This document shows positions 1-8,655 of a stretch of DNA of 64,000 nucleotides, piece by piece. This stretch comes from Alphaproteobacteria bacterium (GTDB lineage: Bacteria; Pseudomonadota; Alphaproteobacteria; Rhodobacterales; Rhodobacteraceae). The notes beneath the pieces are model-generated. The model was not told the DNA's origin. It did not search any database and saw only the letters and a list, made by a program, of their open reading frames with translations. The position numbers were made by a program, and so were the translations under genes. Position 1 is the stretch's first letter; every line of letters begins with the position of its first letter. Location of the stretch: positions 124,001-188,000 of the forward strand of contig JAUIFH010000007.1 in assembly GCA_030429495.1 (NCBI GenBank), written 5' to 3'.

Positions 1-1178
1 TCGATATCGTCGACCGTGCCGAAGCCGATCACGGCCGGGTCCATCACATTGTTGATGAAGGCCTTCGCGTTCTGCCCCGACTTGCCCTGATAGCTGTCGA
101 CATTGTCGATACTCAGGTTCGCATAGCGGAACGGATAGTCCGCGACCTTGCAGTAGTCGTTCAGAAGCCCCGCCATCATCTGGATCAGCGTCGTCTTGCC
201 GGTCCCCGGCTTGCCGTCGCCCATAAAGGTGAAGATGAAGCCGCCCATCTCGGCAAACGGGTTCAGCTTGCGGGTGAAGTCATAAGCCATCAGCATCTTG
301 GCCAGCCGCAGCGCCTGATACTTGGCGATGTGGTTACCGACGACCTCATGCGGCTTCTTGAAGGTCATCACCAGGGTCGAACCCTTGGCCTTGCGCGCCG
401 GCTCGAAGCCCGAGATCGGGAAATCGTCGGCCTCGACCCGATAATTCGCCCCCGTGAACGCCTCCAGCCGCGGGGCCGAAGCCGCGCGCAGCTTCACCTT
501 CTCCATCAGCTGCTCGGCATAGGCGAGCACCGTCGCGATCAGCAGGGGCTCGTCCTTGGCAAAGACGGCGATGTCCTGATCGAGTTCCCAGAGCGCACCG
601 TGCAGCGCGAGTTGCGCGTTGTCGGTCAGCACCTCTTCCACCGGGCCGATCTCGACCGAGGCCTCGCTCGCCTTCTCCGCCAGAAGAAACGCGGTCGCAT
701 TGGCGAAGACCGACAGCACCACCAGCGCCTCGGCCGCCAGAAGCTCGGTGAACTCCGCGGCCCGAGCCGTTGGCAGCCGGTTTTCCAGATTGGCCTTCTT
801 CAGTTCGATCAGCCCGGTTTGCCCGGAAAACGCCTCCCCCATCGCCAGCGCGATCGACAGCGCACGGCGGAGCGCATGGGCCGTCGCCGCCTGCAGGGGC
901 GAGGTCAGCGGATCGTCGTCATCGGTCGTGGCCATCCGGTCGATCAGCCGCACACCCTCGCTCCGCGTCATCGACCGGGTGATCAGCCCCGGCGTGGTGG
1001 AACGGAACCGCCGCTGCATTGCCGCGACATCGGGCGATTTCTCCGGCCCCGTGACCGTCAGCTTCGCCTGCGCGATACGCGGCGCGTGATCGACGCCCAT
1101 CAGCATCTCGGTCGCTGCATTGTAGTGCGCCCGGATTTCCTCTTCCTTCAGTTCCATCTCGTTACGCGGCGCCGTCAT
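1..1178 (-). CDS. AAA-type ATPase, C-terminus cut by window edge
   Basis: About 392 codons are visible; the gene runs off the left edge. The start at 1178 has a GAGGG ribosome site 6 nt upstream. The first ~300 residues are a helical region with no motif I recognise. A Walker A loop (GDGKPGTGKTT) follows at about residue 320, so this is a nucleotide-binding AAA-like domain; the Walker B and sensor parts lie outside the window. It is the last visible gene of a minus-strand cluster with an unknown protein, a small membrane protein and a coiled-coil protein. A chaperone-like or membrane-remodelling ATPase is plausible, but the substrate is unknown. Confidence 0.75.
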   Translation of the reverse strand, partial: MTAPRNEMELKEEEIRAHYNAATEMLMGVDHAPRIAQAKLTVTGPEKSPDVAAMQRRFRSTTPGLITRSMTRSEGVRLIDRMATTDDDDPLTSPLQAATAHALRRALSIALAMGEAFSGQTGLIELKKANLENRLPTARAAEFTELLAAEALVVLSVFANATAFLLAEKASEASVEIGPVEEVLTDNAQLALHGALWELDQDIAVFAKDEPLLIATVLAYAEQLMEKVKLRAASAPRLEAFTGANYRVEADDFPISGFEPARKAKGSTLVMTFKKPHEVVGNHIAKYQALRLAKMLMAYDFTRKLNPFAEMGGFIFTFMGDGKPGTGKTTLIQMMAGLLNDYCKVADYPFRYANLSIDNVDSYQGKSGQNAKAFINNVMDPAVIGFGTVDDI

Positions 1179-1198
1179 CGAATTCCCTCACTGCCCAT

Positions 1199-1250
1199 CT
1201 TCTTCTGTTCGAAAATACTCTCCGGGGGTCCGGGGGTGGAAAACCCCCGG
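1199..1250 (-). repeat. GC-hairpin + GGAGTATTT repeat element, copy A
   Basis: Read on the minus strand this is a hairpin (arms 1243-1250 and 1230-1237, 8 bp, 5-nt loop) followed by a C-run, GGAGAGTATTT and an AACAGAAGAAG tail. Four relatives occur in this window (near 5.3, 20.9, 47.2 and 50.3 kb). This copy lies inside an apparent operon, right after the stop of the 1258-2382 gene and before the ATPase start, so it may partly terminate or process the transcript. Confidence 0.6.
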
Positions 1251-1257
1251 CGCCGGC

Positions 1258-2382
1258 CTATCGGTAAACCACAACCCGGCCATCCTTCCCGACAACGAAC
1301 TTCCGCACATCGCGGAACCCGGCCGGGTCCTTCTCCGCCAGAACCTGGAACGGTCTTTGCGGCAGGATCAGCGACCGCGTCACCCGCGTCGCCCCGGTAT
1401 CCTCGCCGACCGAGAACGGGTCGAGCCGGAAGATCTCCCGCTCGGTCGACGAGAACCATCCCTTCTCGACCTCGACGCGCTCGCTTTCCAGCTCCTCCGT
1501 CGTCCAAGCCAGCGCCCAGTCCTCGCCGACCGGCGATTTCGCCCCCTCCAGTACCTCGCGGATCGGCCCGGTCTGGAGCGTGAAGGCACTCGAATACATC
1601 GGGCCGAGGTGAAGCCGCCGCAGCCGCTTCGGATGCAGATCGGCGAAATCCGCATCGAACCCCTTGGCGATGGTGACGAGCTTCAGCCCCCCCACCGACT
1701 GCGCCAGCAGATGCGCCTGAACGGCGGGCCAGCGCCCCTCGTCGACGGGCAATGCCTTGCGCCCCGAATCCACCACCTCCATGAGGTAGACGACCGGCAC
1801 GTTCAGCTGGCTGTCATAGATGCCCCAGTGGACGAGGTATCCGCGCCGCCCGCCCGAGACGTCAGCGATCCACTGCGCCTGCGGATGCATCTGGGGAAAG
1901 TACATGCCACCCTTCAGCAAGGCTTCGTAATAAAGCCGCTGCGACATCGCATATTGCAGCCGCGTCGGCACCACGCGTTCGCCGACGATCTGGCGCACCA
2001 TCTCGTCCTTGAGATGCTCTGCCGAGGTCATGCCCTCCAGATGCCGCGCCGCCTGCGCCGCATCATTGGCCATGGTCACCAGTTCCTGAAAGATCGGAAA
2101 GCCGCTTTCATGCAGGTCGATGGTCAGATGCTTCTGCCCGATCCCGTCAAGCCGACCCGAGACGAGGTATTTCAGGCTGAGCGCCCTGAACGTGGCCGAG
2201 ATCGCGCGGACGTAGCCCTCCAGCACATCGCTGTCCATGGCCGAGAAGGAGCGGTCCTTCTCCATCTCGCTCGCGACCCCGGTCAGCCGCCGGGTGATCC
2301 CCTCGAACTTCGCGAAATAACGCCGCGCGGCGAGGTCGTCGTCGAGGACTTTATGGTCGGTGGTCAGGTCAAGTTCGGGCAT
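1258..2382 (-). CDS. conserved protein of the AAA/coiled-coil cluster, function unknown
   Basis: A 374-residue protein with no signal peptide or membrane segment, rich in charged helices in its first half and more beta-like in its second (residues ~170-370). I do not recognise the family. It starts 6 nt after the stop of the small membrane protein gene and ends 79 nt before the ATPase gene, so it is very likely co-transcribed with both. The placement suggests a soluble partner of the ATPase, but the sequence gives no catalytic motif to support an enzyme call. Confidence 0.8.
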   Translation of the reverse strand: MPELDLTTDHKVLDDDLAARRYFAKFEGITRRLTGVASEMEKDRSFSAMDSDVLEGYVRAISATFRALSLKYLVSGRLDGIGQKHLTIDLHESGFPIFQELVTMANDAAQAARHLEGMTSAEHLKDEMVRQIVGERVVPTRLQYAMSQRLYYEALLKGGMYFPQMHPQAQWIADVSGGRRGYLVHWGIYDSQLNVPVVYLMEVVDSGRKALPVDEGRWPAVQAHLLAQSVGGLKLVTIAKGFDADFADLHPKRLRRLHLGPMYSSAFTLQTGPIREVLEGAKSPVGEDWALAWTTEELESERVEVEKGWFSSTEREIFRLDPFSVGEDTGATRVTRSLILPQRPFQVLAEKDPAGFRDVRKFVVGKDGRVVVYR

Positions 2383-2388
2383 TGCGTA

Positions 2389-2739
2389 TTACACGATCTT
2401 GTTTCCGTGCTGATCGACACCGACCAGCACCGCGAAGTAACGATTGGCAAGACGGGATACACAGAATACGCGGTGGTGAAACCTGTCCCAGAGCGTCCAC
2501 GTATCCTTCTTTCGATAGAATGCTTCCGTTTCTCTATCTCGCGACAAAGCCATAGCGAAGATTTCTCTGATAACCAGCCCGGCTACTCCCCCCATCAGAA
2601 ACCATCCCGTTGACACCGCGAGCCAGAGGAGAAGTCCGCGCGGTTCGTCACCACCATCAGAGATCGTCTCAGCGAATACGCGCAGCCAAGTGAGGGCCAA
2701 GATCGCACTCCCCCAACCAAGAAACACACGTCTTTTCAC
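2389..2739 (-). CDS. small two-span membrane protein
   Basis: 116 residues with a GTG start; a GGTGGG ribosome site overlaps the end of the upstream coiled-coil gene (5-nt gap). Two hydrophobic segments are visible, about residues 5-22 and 35-60, followed by a basic, aromatic-rich cytoplasmic tail. Its DNA is visibly less GC-rich at third positions than its neighbours, which may mean later acquisition or relaxed selection. Role unknown; it could anchor the cluster's soluble proteins at the membrane. Confidence 0.65.
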   Translation of the reverse strand: MKRRVFLGWGSAILALTWLRVFAETISDGGDEPRGLLLWLAVSTGWFLMGGVAGLVIREIFAMALSRDRETEAFYRKKDTWTLWDRFHHRVFCVSRLANRYFAVLVGVDQHGNKIV

Positions 2740-2744
2740 GCGTG

Positions 2745-3821
2745 TTACCCACCATACAGGTTCTTGTCGTGCTTCTCGACAATCTGCTGGAAGCGTCGGG
2801 CGAAGCGCTCGTCGGCCTTGGCCTTCTGCTCCAGCACCTTGCGGGCAAAGACCATCTGGTCTTCATGCGCCTCCATCATCTCGGCCATGCGGGTGTTGGT
2901 GGCGACCCCGATCCCGGCCATGGCGGCTTGCGCCTCCTGATCGGTTTTCACGCCGATCTCGTTGATCTTGTGGGCCACGTCCTGCTGCTGCGCCGTCTTG
3001 AGCGACTTCGTCAGCGCATCATAAAGCACGACCCGCTGCTTGGTGTCCGTCTGCAGCTTGTTGATCAGCACCATCTGGGTCGCCGCCTGATTTTGCAGGG
3101 AGTCGACCCAGGTCTTACCCTTCTCGATATAACGCTCCAGCGTCTGGGATTTCGCAAGCTTCACCTGCTCGTCCTGCACCATCGCGTTATAGCGCTTGTT
3201 CAGATCGGCCAGCTGGCTTTCCAGCTTCGTGCGCTTGGCCGCGTCCTGTTCCACGCTGATCGCGTTCTCGACCTTGATGATCTCGGGGTCCATGGCCTGG
3301 ATGTCGGTGCGCAGCCCTTCCAACTCGCTGACCGTCACCTCGCGCTCCGACAATGTCTCGGTCAGGTTCGCCTCGACCTTGTCCTTGTGCTGGTTCAGCA
3401 CGTCAAGCTGCCCTTCGAGCAGCTTCACGATCACATCGGACTTGCCGATCAGGTCCTGAAGCTTGTGGTCGATGGATGCGCCGCGCAGCCGCTCCTGCCG
3501 CATCGATTCCGATTTTCCCTTGGAGAAGATACCGACGAAGCTCTCCCACCCGGTCTTCGAGCGCATCTCGTCGAAATCCTTGGAGAACCCCGCCGTGACA
3601 TCGTCAAGCCCCATGATCAACTCGGCGATGTTGGCATTCATCAGCTCGGCATGGGCATGGACGTCATCGAGCGTCGCATTCTCGATATCGATCGAGATGT
3701 CGTCCCCGGTTTTCAGCTTGCTGCGCGCCGTCTCGATCCGGCTCGTCAGTTCGGAAATCTTCGCCTGCGCATCGGCAACCTGCTTCTGGCTTTCCAGAAT
3801 CTGGGCATCGAAATCGGACAT
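2745..3821 (-). CDS. long coiled-coil protein, TelA-like in layout
   Basis: 358 residues from an ATG at 3821 preceded by GGGGAG; a GTG at 3827 is also possible. The protein is almost entirely heptad-like helix (Leu, Glu, Lys and Gln rich), without signal peptide or membrane span. A short Gly/Phe-containing stretch near residue 100 precedes long helices, an arrangement resembling TelA/toxic-anion-resistance proteins, but I cannot confirm homology. It is the first gene of the minus-strand cluster ending in the AAA ATPase. A structural or adaptor role is the simplest reading. Confidence 0.75.
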   Translation of the reverse strand: MSDFDAQILESQKQVADAQAKISELTSRIETARSKLKTGDDISIDIENATLDDVHAHAELMNANIAELIMGLDDVTAGFSKDFDEMRSKTGWESFVGIFSKGKSESMRQERLRGASIDHKLQDLIGKSDVIVKLLEGQLDVLNQHKDKVEANLTETLSEREVTVSELEGLRTDIQAMDPEIIKVENAISVEQDAAKRTKLESQLADLNKRYNAMVQDEQVKLAKSQTLERYIEKGKTWVDSLQNQAATQMVLINKLQTDTKQRVVLYDALTKSLKTAQQQDVAHKINEIGVKTDQEAQAAMAGIGVATNTRMAEMMEAHEDQMVFARKVLEQKAKADERFARRFQQIVEKHDKNLYGG

Positions 3822-3992
3822 GGGCACTCCCCGATGTTAATATCATTTACACTATGTGGGATGCGACAGCGGCCTTTGCATCCCCCATTCGCGGAAACTT
3901 ATCGCAAAAAGAACCGCGCCCGTCATCCGGCAATTACCCCGGCCCGGCTTTTGCCGTTGCGGCAGGGCCACCGCGGCGATTAGCCTTGCGCC

Positions 3993-5279
3993 ATGAAAGC
4001 CCCCCTCCAAACGCGCCTTGCCGCAGAAATCGTGTCCCGCCGCGACGCGCTGATCCGGCTGACGCAGGACCTGATCCGCATCCCGACGCTGAACCCGCCG
4101 GGCCGGAACTATCTGGAGATCTGCGAATACCTCGCCGGGCAACTGGGAAAGGCAGGGTTCAAGGTCAACCTGATCCGCGCCGAGGGCGCACTCGGCGACT
4201 CGGTAGCCCATCCCCGCTGGAACCTCGTCGCGCGCCACGAAGGTGCCGGCGCGGGCGACTGCGTCCATTTCAACAGTCACCACGACGTGGTCGAGGTCGG
4301 CCACGGCTGGACCCGCGATCCCTTCGGGGCCGAAGTCGAAGGCGACCGCATTTACGGGCGCGGCTCCTGCGACATGAAGGGCGGGCTTGCCGTCAGCATC
4401 ATCGCGGCGGAAACCTTCATCGCCGCTTGCCCGGGCTATCGTGGCGCCATCGAGATCAGCGCCACGGCGGACGAGGAATCGGGCGGTTTCGGCGGTGTCG
4501 CCTACCTGGCCGAACGGGGCTGGTTCGCGCCCGACCGCGTGCAGCACGTGATCATCCCCGAACCCCTTCACAAGGACCGCATCTGCCTCGGCCATCGCGG
4601 CGTCTGGTGGGCCGAGATCGAGACCAAGGGCCGCATCGCCCATGGCTCAATGCCCTTCCTCGGCGACTGTGCCGTCCGCCACATGGGCGCGGTCCTGGAA
4701 GAGATGGAGGCGACACTCTTTCCCCTCCTCGCCACCAAGCGCACCGCGATGCCGGTGATCCCCGACGGCGCGAAGCAGTCGACGCTCAACATCAACGCGA
4801 TCCATGGCGGCGCCGCCGAACAGGCAGAGGACTATACCGGCCTCCCCGCGCCCTGCGTCCCCGACCGCTGCCGCATCACCATCGACCGCCGCTACCTGAT
4901 CGAGGAAGACCTCGCCGAAGTCAAAGGCGAGATCACCGCGATGCTCGACCGCGTCAAGACCCAGCGCCCCAGCTTCGACTACGAGATCCGCGACCTCTTC
5001 GAGGTGCGTCCGACGATGACCGAAAAAGACGCACCCATCGTCCGCACGACCGCCGTCGCCATTGAAAAGGTCCTCGGCCGCACCGCCGGCTACGTCGTGT
5101 CCCCCGGCACCTACGACCAGAAGCATATCGACCGGATCGGGCGGCTGAAGAACTGCATCGCCTACGGACCGGGCGTGCTCGACCTCGCGCATCAGCCCGA
5201 CGAATGGATCGGCATCACCGACATGGAAGACAGCGCCAAGGTCATGGCGCTCGTCCTCGCCGAGCTCCTCGCGCCCTGA
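3993..5279 (+). CDS. M20-family deacylase (ArgE/DapE-type metallohydrolase)
   Basis: 428 residues, close to the family norm. Metal-site motifs are visible: HHDVV near residue 98, the GRGSCDMKGG segment (Asp bridging two metals), the general-base Glu pair in ADEESGG, and a late His in the SPGTYDQKH region. The family hydrolyses N-acyl amino acids such as N-acetylornithine or succinyl-diaminopimelate; the exact substrate cannot be told from sequence and there is no arg or dap neighbour. It is divergent from the coiled-coil cluster and ends at a repeat element shared with convergent panC. Confidence 0.88.
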   Translation: MKAPLQTRLAAEIVSRRDALIRLTQDLIRIPTLNPPGRNYLEICEYLAGQLGKAGFKVNLIRAEGALGDSVAHPRWNLVARHEGAGAGDCVHFNSHHDVVEVGHGWTRDPFGAEVEGDRIYGRGSCDMKGGLAVSIIAAETFIAACPGYRGAIEISATADEESGGFGGVAYLAERGWFAPDRVQHVIIPEPLHKDRICLGHRGVWWAEIETKGRIAHGSMPFLGDCAVRHMGAVLEEMEATLFPLLATKRTAMPVIPDGAKQSTLNINAIHGGAAEQAEDYTGLPAPCVPDRCRITIDRRYLIEEDLAEVKGEITAMLDRVKTQRPSFDYEIRDLFEVRPTMTEKDAPIVRTTAVAIEKVLGRTAGYVVSPGTYDQKHIDRIGRLKNCIAYGPGVLDLAHQPDEWIGITDMEDSAKVMALVLAELLAP

Positions 5280-5360
5280 TTTCTTCTGTTCCCAAATACT
5301 CCGGGGGGTGTGGGGGGCAGCGCCCCCCACCCGGGTCCGGGCCGCAAGGCCCGGAAACCC
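5280..5360 (-). terminator. double hairpin with GGAGTATTT motif (repeat copy B)
   Basis: Lies between the convergent M20 and panC stops. On the minus strand, after panC, come two GC hairpins, the second with a 9-bp stem (5322-5330 / 5310-5318, loop of 3), then a C-run, GGAGTATTT and AACAGAAGAAA reaching the M20 stop. The position between convergent genes supports a transcription terminator or RNA 3'-end element. Related copies lie at about 1.2, 20.9, 47.2 and 50.3 kb. Confidence 0.7.
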
Positions 5361-6200
5361 TCAGACCGCGATATTGTCGATCAACCGCACCTCGCCCAGC
5401 ATCGCCGCCGCAAGCAGCCGCGCCGGACGGTCCGGCCGCGCGACCGTCTCCAGCGTCTCGGCATCGCGCAGGTCGAGATACTCGACCGACGCGAAGCCGG
5501 CCGCGAGAACGGCATCCCGCGCATCCAACAGCGCCGCCGCGGCCTCGGCGCCGCCCCGGATCGCGTCGGCCGCCGCGACCATTGCACGGTTCAGGGCCGG
5601 CGCCACTGCCCGTTCCGCCGCCGTCAATCGCACATTGCGCGATGACATCGCCAGCCCGTCCTCCTCGCGGATCGTCGGGCAGGGAATGATGCGGATCGGA
5701 ATGTTCAGGTCACGCACGAGCCGTTGCACGACCTGAACCTGCTGCCAGTCCTTCTCGCCGAAAAACGCCCGCCCCGCCTGCGTCATCCCGAAAAGCTTCG
5801 TGACCACCGTCGCCACGCCATCGAAATGGCCGGACCGGAACGCGCCTTCCATTGGCTCCGACACGCCCGCCACCGAAACCTTCGAGGCGAAGCCATCGGG
5901 ATAGACCTCTTCCGGCCCCGGGGCGAACAGCACATCGACGCCGTCCGCCTCAAGCAGGGCGAGGTCGTGCGCCTCGTCGCGCGGGTACTTCTTCAAGTCG
6001 TCGGGGTTGTTGAACTGCATCGGGTTGACGAAGATCGTCACGATCACCCGGTCGGACTGCTTCCGCGCCGCCCGCGCAAGGCTCAGATGCCCGTCATGCA
6101 GCGCACCCATCGTCGGCACGACGCCCACCAGCGCGCCCGCGCGCTTCCAGCCCGCCACCTTCTCGCGCAGCGCCTCCGCGCTCCGGATCACCTCGGTCAT
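5361..6200 (-). CDS. panC: pantothenate synthetase
   Basis: 279 residues. Catalyses the ATP-dependent condensation of pantoate with beta-alanine to pantothenate (coenzyme A pathway, cytoplasm). Visible signatures are [10 protein letters not shown] with the adenylate-binding Hx[17 protein letters not shown] and MSSRN. The start at 6200 overlaps the panB stop by 4 bp (ATGA), so panB-panC are translationally coupled. An in-frame extension upstream to 6389 only covers panB in another frame and is rejected. Confidence 0.97.
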   Translation of the reverse strand: MTEVIRSAEALREKVAGWKRAGALVGVVPTMGALHDGHLSLARAARKQSDRVIVTIFVNPMQFNNPDDLKKYPRDEAHDLALLEADGVDVLFAPGPEEVYPDGFASKVSVAGVSEPMEGAFRSGHFDGVATVVTKLFGMTQAGRAFFGEKDWQQVQVVQRLVRDLNIPIRIIPCPTIREEDGLAMSSRNVRLTAAERAVAPALNRAMVAAADAIRGGAEAAAALLDARDAVLAAGFASVEYLDLRDAETLETVARPDRPARLLAAAMLGEVRLIDNIAV

Positions 6201-7024
6201 TTGCCGGGCGCCTTCTCGCCGAAGACATGTTCCGGCGCCGGGAATGTCCGCGCGCGAACCTCCTTCGCATAGGCGGCAATGGCGCGGTCGGCATCCGCGC
6301 CCAGTTCGGCATACCGCTTGACGAATTTCGGCCGGAACGCGGTGAAAAGCCCCAGCATGTCGTCGACGACCAGCACCTGCCCGTCGCACGCGGCCGAGGC
6401 GCCGATGCCGATGGTCGGGATCGGCAGCGCCTGCGTCACTTCCGTGGCCAACACATCCGGCACCTTCTCCAGGACGACCGAGAAGGCTCCGGCCTCGGTC
6501 ACTGCTGCCGCGTCGTGGCGGATGCGGTCGGCATCCTCGCCGCGCCCCTGCACCCGGTAGCCGCCCAGCGTGTTCACCGCCTGCGGCGTCAGCCCGATAT
6601 GGGCCATTACCGGAATGCCGCGCGCCGTCAGATGCGCGATCGTCGGCGCCATATGCGCGCCGCCCTCCAGCTTCACCGCCGCCGCGCCGGTTTCCGCCAT
6701 CAGGCGCGCGGCATTGCGGAAGGCCTGCGCCTCGCCCTCCTCGTAGGCACCAAAGGGCATGTCGACCACCATCATCGCACGGTTCAGGCCCCGTGCGACG
6801 GCCTGCCCGTGCAGGATCATCATCTCCATCGTCACGCCGAGCGTGGAGGGCAGCCCGTGCAGCACCATTCCGACGCTATCGCCGACAAGGACCATGTCGC
6901 AATGCGGATCGACCAGCCGCGCAACAGGCGTCGTATAGGCCGTCAGCATCACCAGTGGCGTACCGCCCTTCCGGGCCCGGATATCCGGTGGCACCGGCCG
7001 TTTCACCTCACTCGTCGCACTCAT
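6197..7024 (-). CDS. panB: 3-methyl-2-oxobutanoate hydroxymethyltransferase
   Basis: 275 residues. Transfers a hydroxymethyl group from methylene-tetrahydrofolate to alpha-ketoisovalerate, giving ketopantoate, the first step of pantothenate synthesis. The family signatures [11 protein letters not shown], the Mg-binding acidic residues, KLEGG and AHIGLTPQ are all present, and the length is typical. First gene of the panBC operon, with panC overlapping its end by 4 bp. The 158-bp gap upstream is shared with the divergent ABC binding-protein gene. Confidence 0.97.
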   Translation of the reverse strand: MSATSEVKRPVPPDIRARKGGTPLVMLTAYTTPVARLVDPHCDMVLVGDSVGMVLHGLPSTLGVTMEMMILHGQAVARGLNRAMMVVDMPFGAYEEGEAQAFRNAARLMAETGAAAVKLEGGAHMAPTIAHLTARGIPVMAHIGLTPQAVNTLGGYRVQGRGEDADRIRHDAAAVTEAGAFSVVLEKVPDVLATEVTQALPIPTIGIGASAACDGQVLVVDDMLGLFTAFRPKFVKRYAELGADADRAIAAYAKEVRARTFPAPEHVFGEKAPGK

Positions 7025-7182
7025 TCACGGCCTCCCCCGCGCGGTTGCCGGCCGACTATAGCTGCGCTGCAGCATCGTTTCCAGTTTTCCGTGACCCGCC
7101 CCACGCGCTTGAACGGAAACGAAAACCGTCCAAAGATGGCCGAGGCAACCGCCCCGTGACGGCGGAAACAGGGAGAACGAAC

Positions 7183-8655
7183 ATGCCTTACCGCCTGACC
7201 GGACCCGCCGCCGCCCTCGCGCTCATGACGGGCGCAGCATTCGCCCAACAGGACACGATCACCATCGGCATGGTGCTGGAACCACCCGGACTGGACCCGA
7301 CCGCGGGTGCCGCTGCCGCGATAGACGAAGTCGTCTACGCCAATATCTTCGAGGGGCTGACCCGGTTCGGTCCCGATGGTGCCGTCCGCCCCGCCCTTGC
7401 CGAAAGCTGGGAGGTCGAGGATGGCGCGAAGGCATATGTCTTCCACCTGCGGGAGGGCGTGACGTTCCATGACGGCACGGCGATGGACGGCGAGGATGTG
7501 AAATTCTCGCTCGACCGCGCCCGGGCCGAGGACAGCGCGAATGCCCAGAAGGCGCTCTTTGCCGGCATCGAGAACGTCGAGGTCGTCGATCCGCTGACGG
7601 TAAAAGTCACGCTGACGGCCGCTGACGGCAACTTTCCCTTCAACATGGCCTGGGGCGACGCCGTCATCGTCGCGCCCGAGTCGATCGACAGCGCCGCGAC
7701 AACCCCCATCGGGACCGGCCCGTTCCGCTTCGTGACCTGGGTTCAGGGCGACCGGGTAGAAATCGGCCGGAACGACGCCTATTGGGGTGAGGCGCCCGCA
7801 CTTTCGGCCGCCACCTTCCGCTTCATCTCGGACCCGACAGCCGCCTTCGCCGCGGTCATGGCCGAGGACGTGAACGCCTTCCCGAACTTCCCCGCGCCCG
7901 AGACGCTGCCCCAACTTGCCGCCGACCCGCGTTTCAGGGTCATCGTCGGCTCGACCGAGGGCGAGACGATCCTCGCCATGAACAACAAGCAGCCGCCCCT
8001 TGACGACTTGCGGGTGCGCGAGGCCATCGCCCATGCCATCAACCGGCAGGACATCATCGACGGCGCGATGTTCGGCTACGGCACGCCCATCGGCACCCAT
8101 TTCGCGCCGCACAATCCCGACTACGAGGATCTGACCTCGCTCTCCGCCTACGATCCCGAAAAGTCGAAGGCGCTTCTGGCCGAAGCTGGGGTTTCCGATC
8201 TGAAACTCCGCCTCGCCTTGCCGCCGCCCACCTACGCCCGCCGCGGCGGCGAGATCATCGCCGCGCAGCTGGCCGCCGTCGGCATCCAGACTGAAATCAC
8301 CAATGTCGAATGGGCGCAGTGGCTGGAGCAGGTGTTCAAGGGCAAGGATTTCGATCTGACCATCGTCAGCCATACCGAGCCCATGGACATCAACATCTAC
8401 GCCCGGCCCGAGTATTACTTCCAGTACGGCAAGCCGGACTTCGTCGCGCTGATGGACGAGCTGACCGCGACCAGCGACCCCGCCGAGCGCTCTGCGATAC
8501 TGAGGGAAGCGCAGGAGATGATCGCGGGTGACTACGTCAACGCCTACCTCTTCCAGCTCGCCAAGACCGGCGTCGCCAATGCCAAGATCGAGGGGCTGTG
8601 GGAGAACTCGCCGACGCAGGCCAACGATCTGACGGCGGTGCACTGGGTTGAGTGA
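7183..8655 (+). CDS. ABC transporter substrate-binding protein, peptide/opine family 5
   Basis: 490 residues. An N-terminal signal peptide (cleavage likely after AFA, about residue 21) sends it to the periplasm. The family 5 pattern is clear: LEPPGLDP near the mature start, the NIFEGLTRFGPDG region, FHLREGVTFHDG, and RVREAIAHAINRQ. ATG 7183 has GGGAGAA upstream; the longer open frame only covers panB antisense. These proteins bind peptides, nickel, opines or similar solutes. No permease is adjacent; the likely partner genes begin at 14.5 kb on the same strand. Confidence 0.92.
   Translation: MPYRLTGPAAALALMTGAAFAQQDTITIGMVLEPPGLDPTAGAAAAIDEVVYANIFEGLTRFGPDGAVRPALAESWEVEDGAKAYVFHLREGVTFHDGTAMDGEDVKFSLDRARAEDSANAQKALFAGIENVEVVDPLTVKVTLTAADGNFPFNMAWGDAVIVAPESIDSAATTPIGTGPFRFVTWVQGDRVEIGRNDAYWGEAPALSAATFRFISDPTAAFAAVMAEDVNAFPNFPAPETLPQLAADPRFRVIVGSTEGETILAMNNKQPPLDDLRVREAIAHAINRQDIIDGAMFGYGTPIGTHFAPHNPDYEDLTSLSAYDPEKSKALLAEAGVSDLKLRLALPPPTYARRGGEIIAAQLAAVGIQTEITNVEWAQWLEQVFKGKDFDLTIVSHTEPMDINIYARPEYYFQYGKPDFVALMDELTATSDPAERSAILREAQEMIAGDYVNAYLFQLAKTGVANAKIEGLWENSPTQANDLTAVHWVE

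Noticed and set aside
330-1583. 417-residue plus-strand open frame
   Set aside because: It lies antisense to the AAA ATPase and the next cluster gene, is Arg/Pro rich as expected from a shadow frame in GC-rich DNA, and has no domain.
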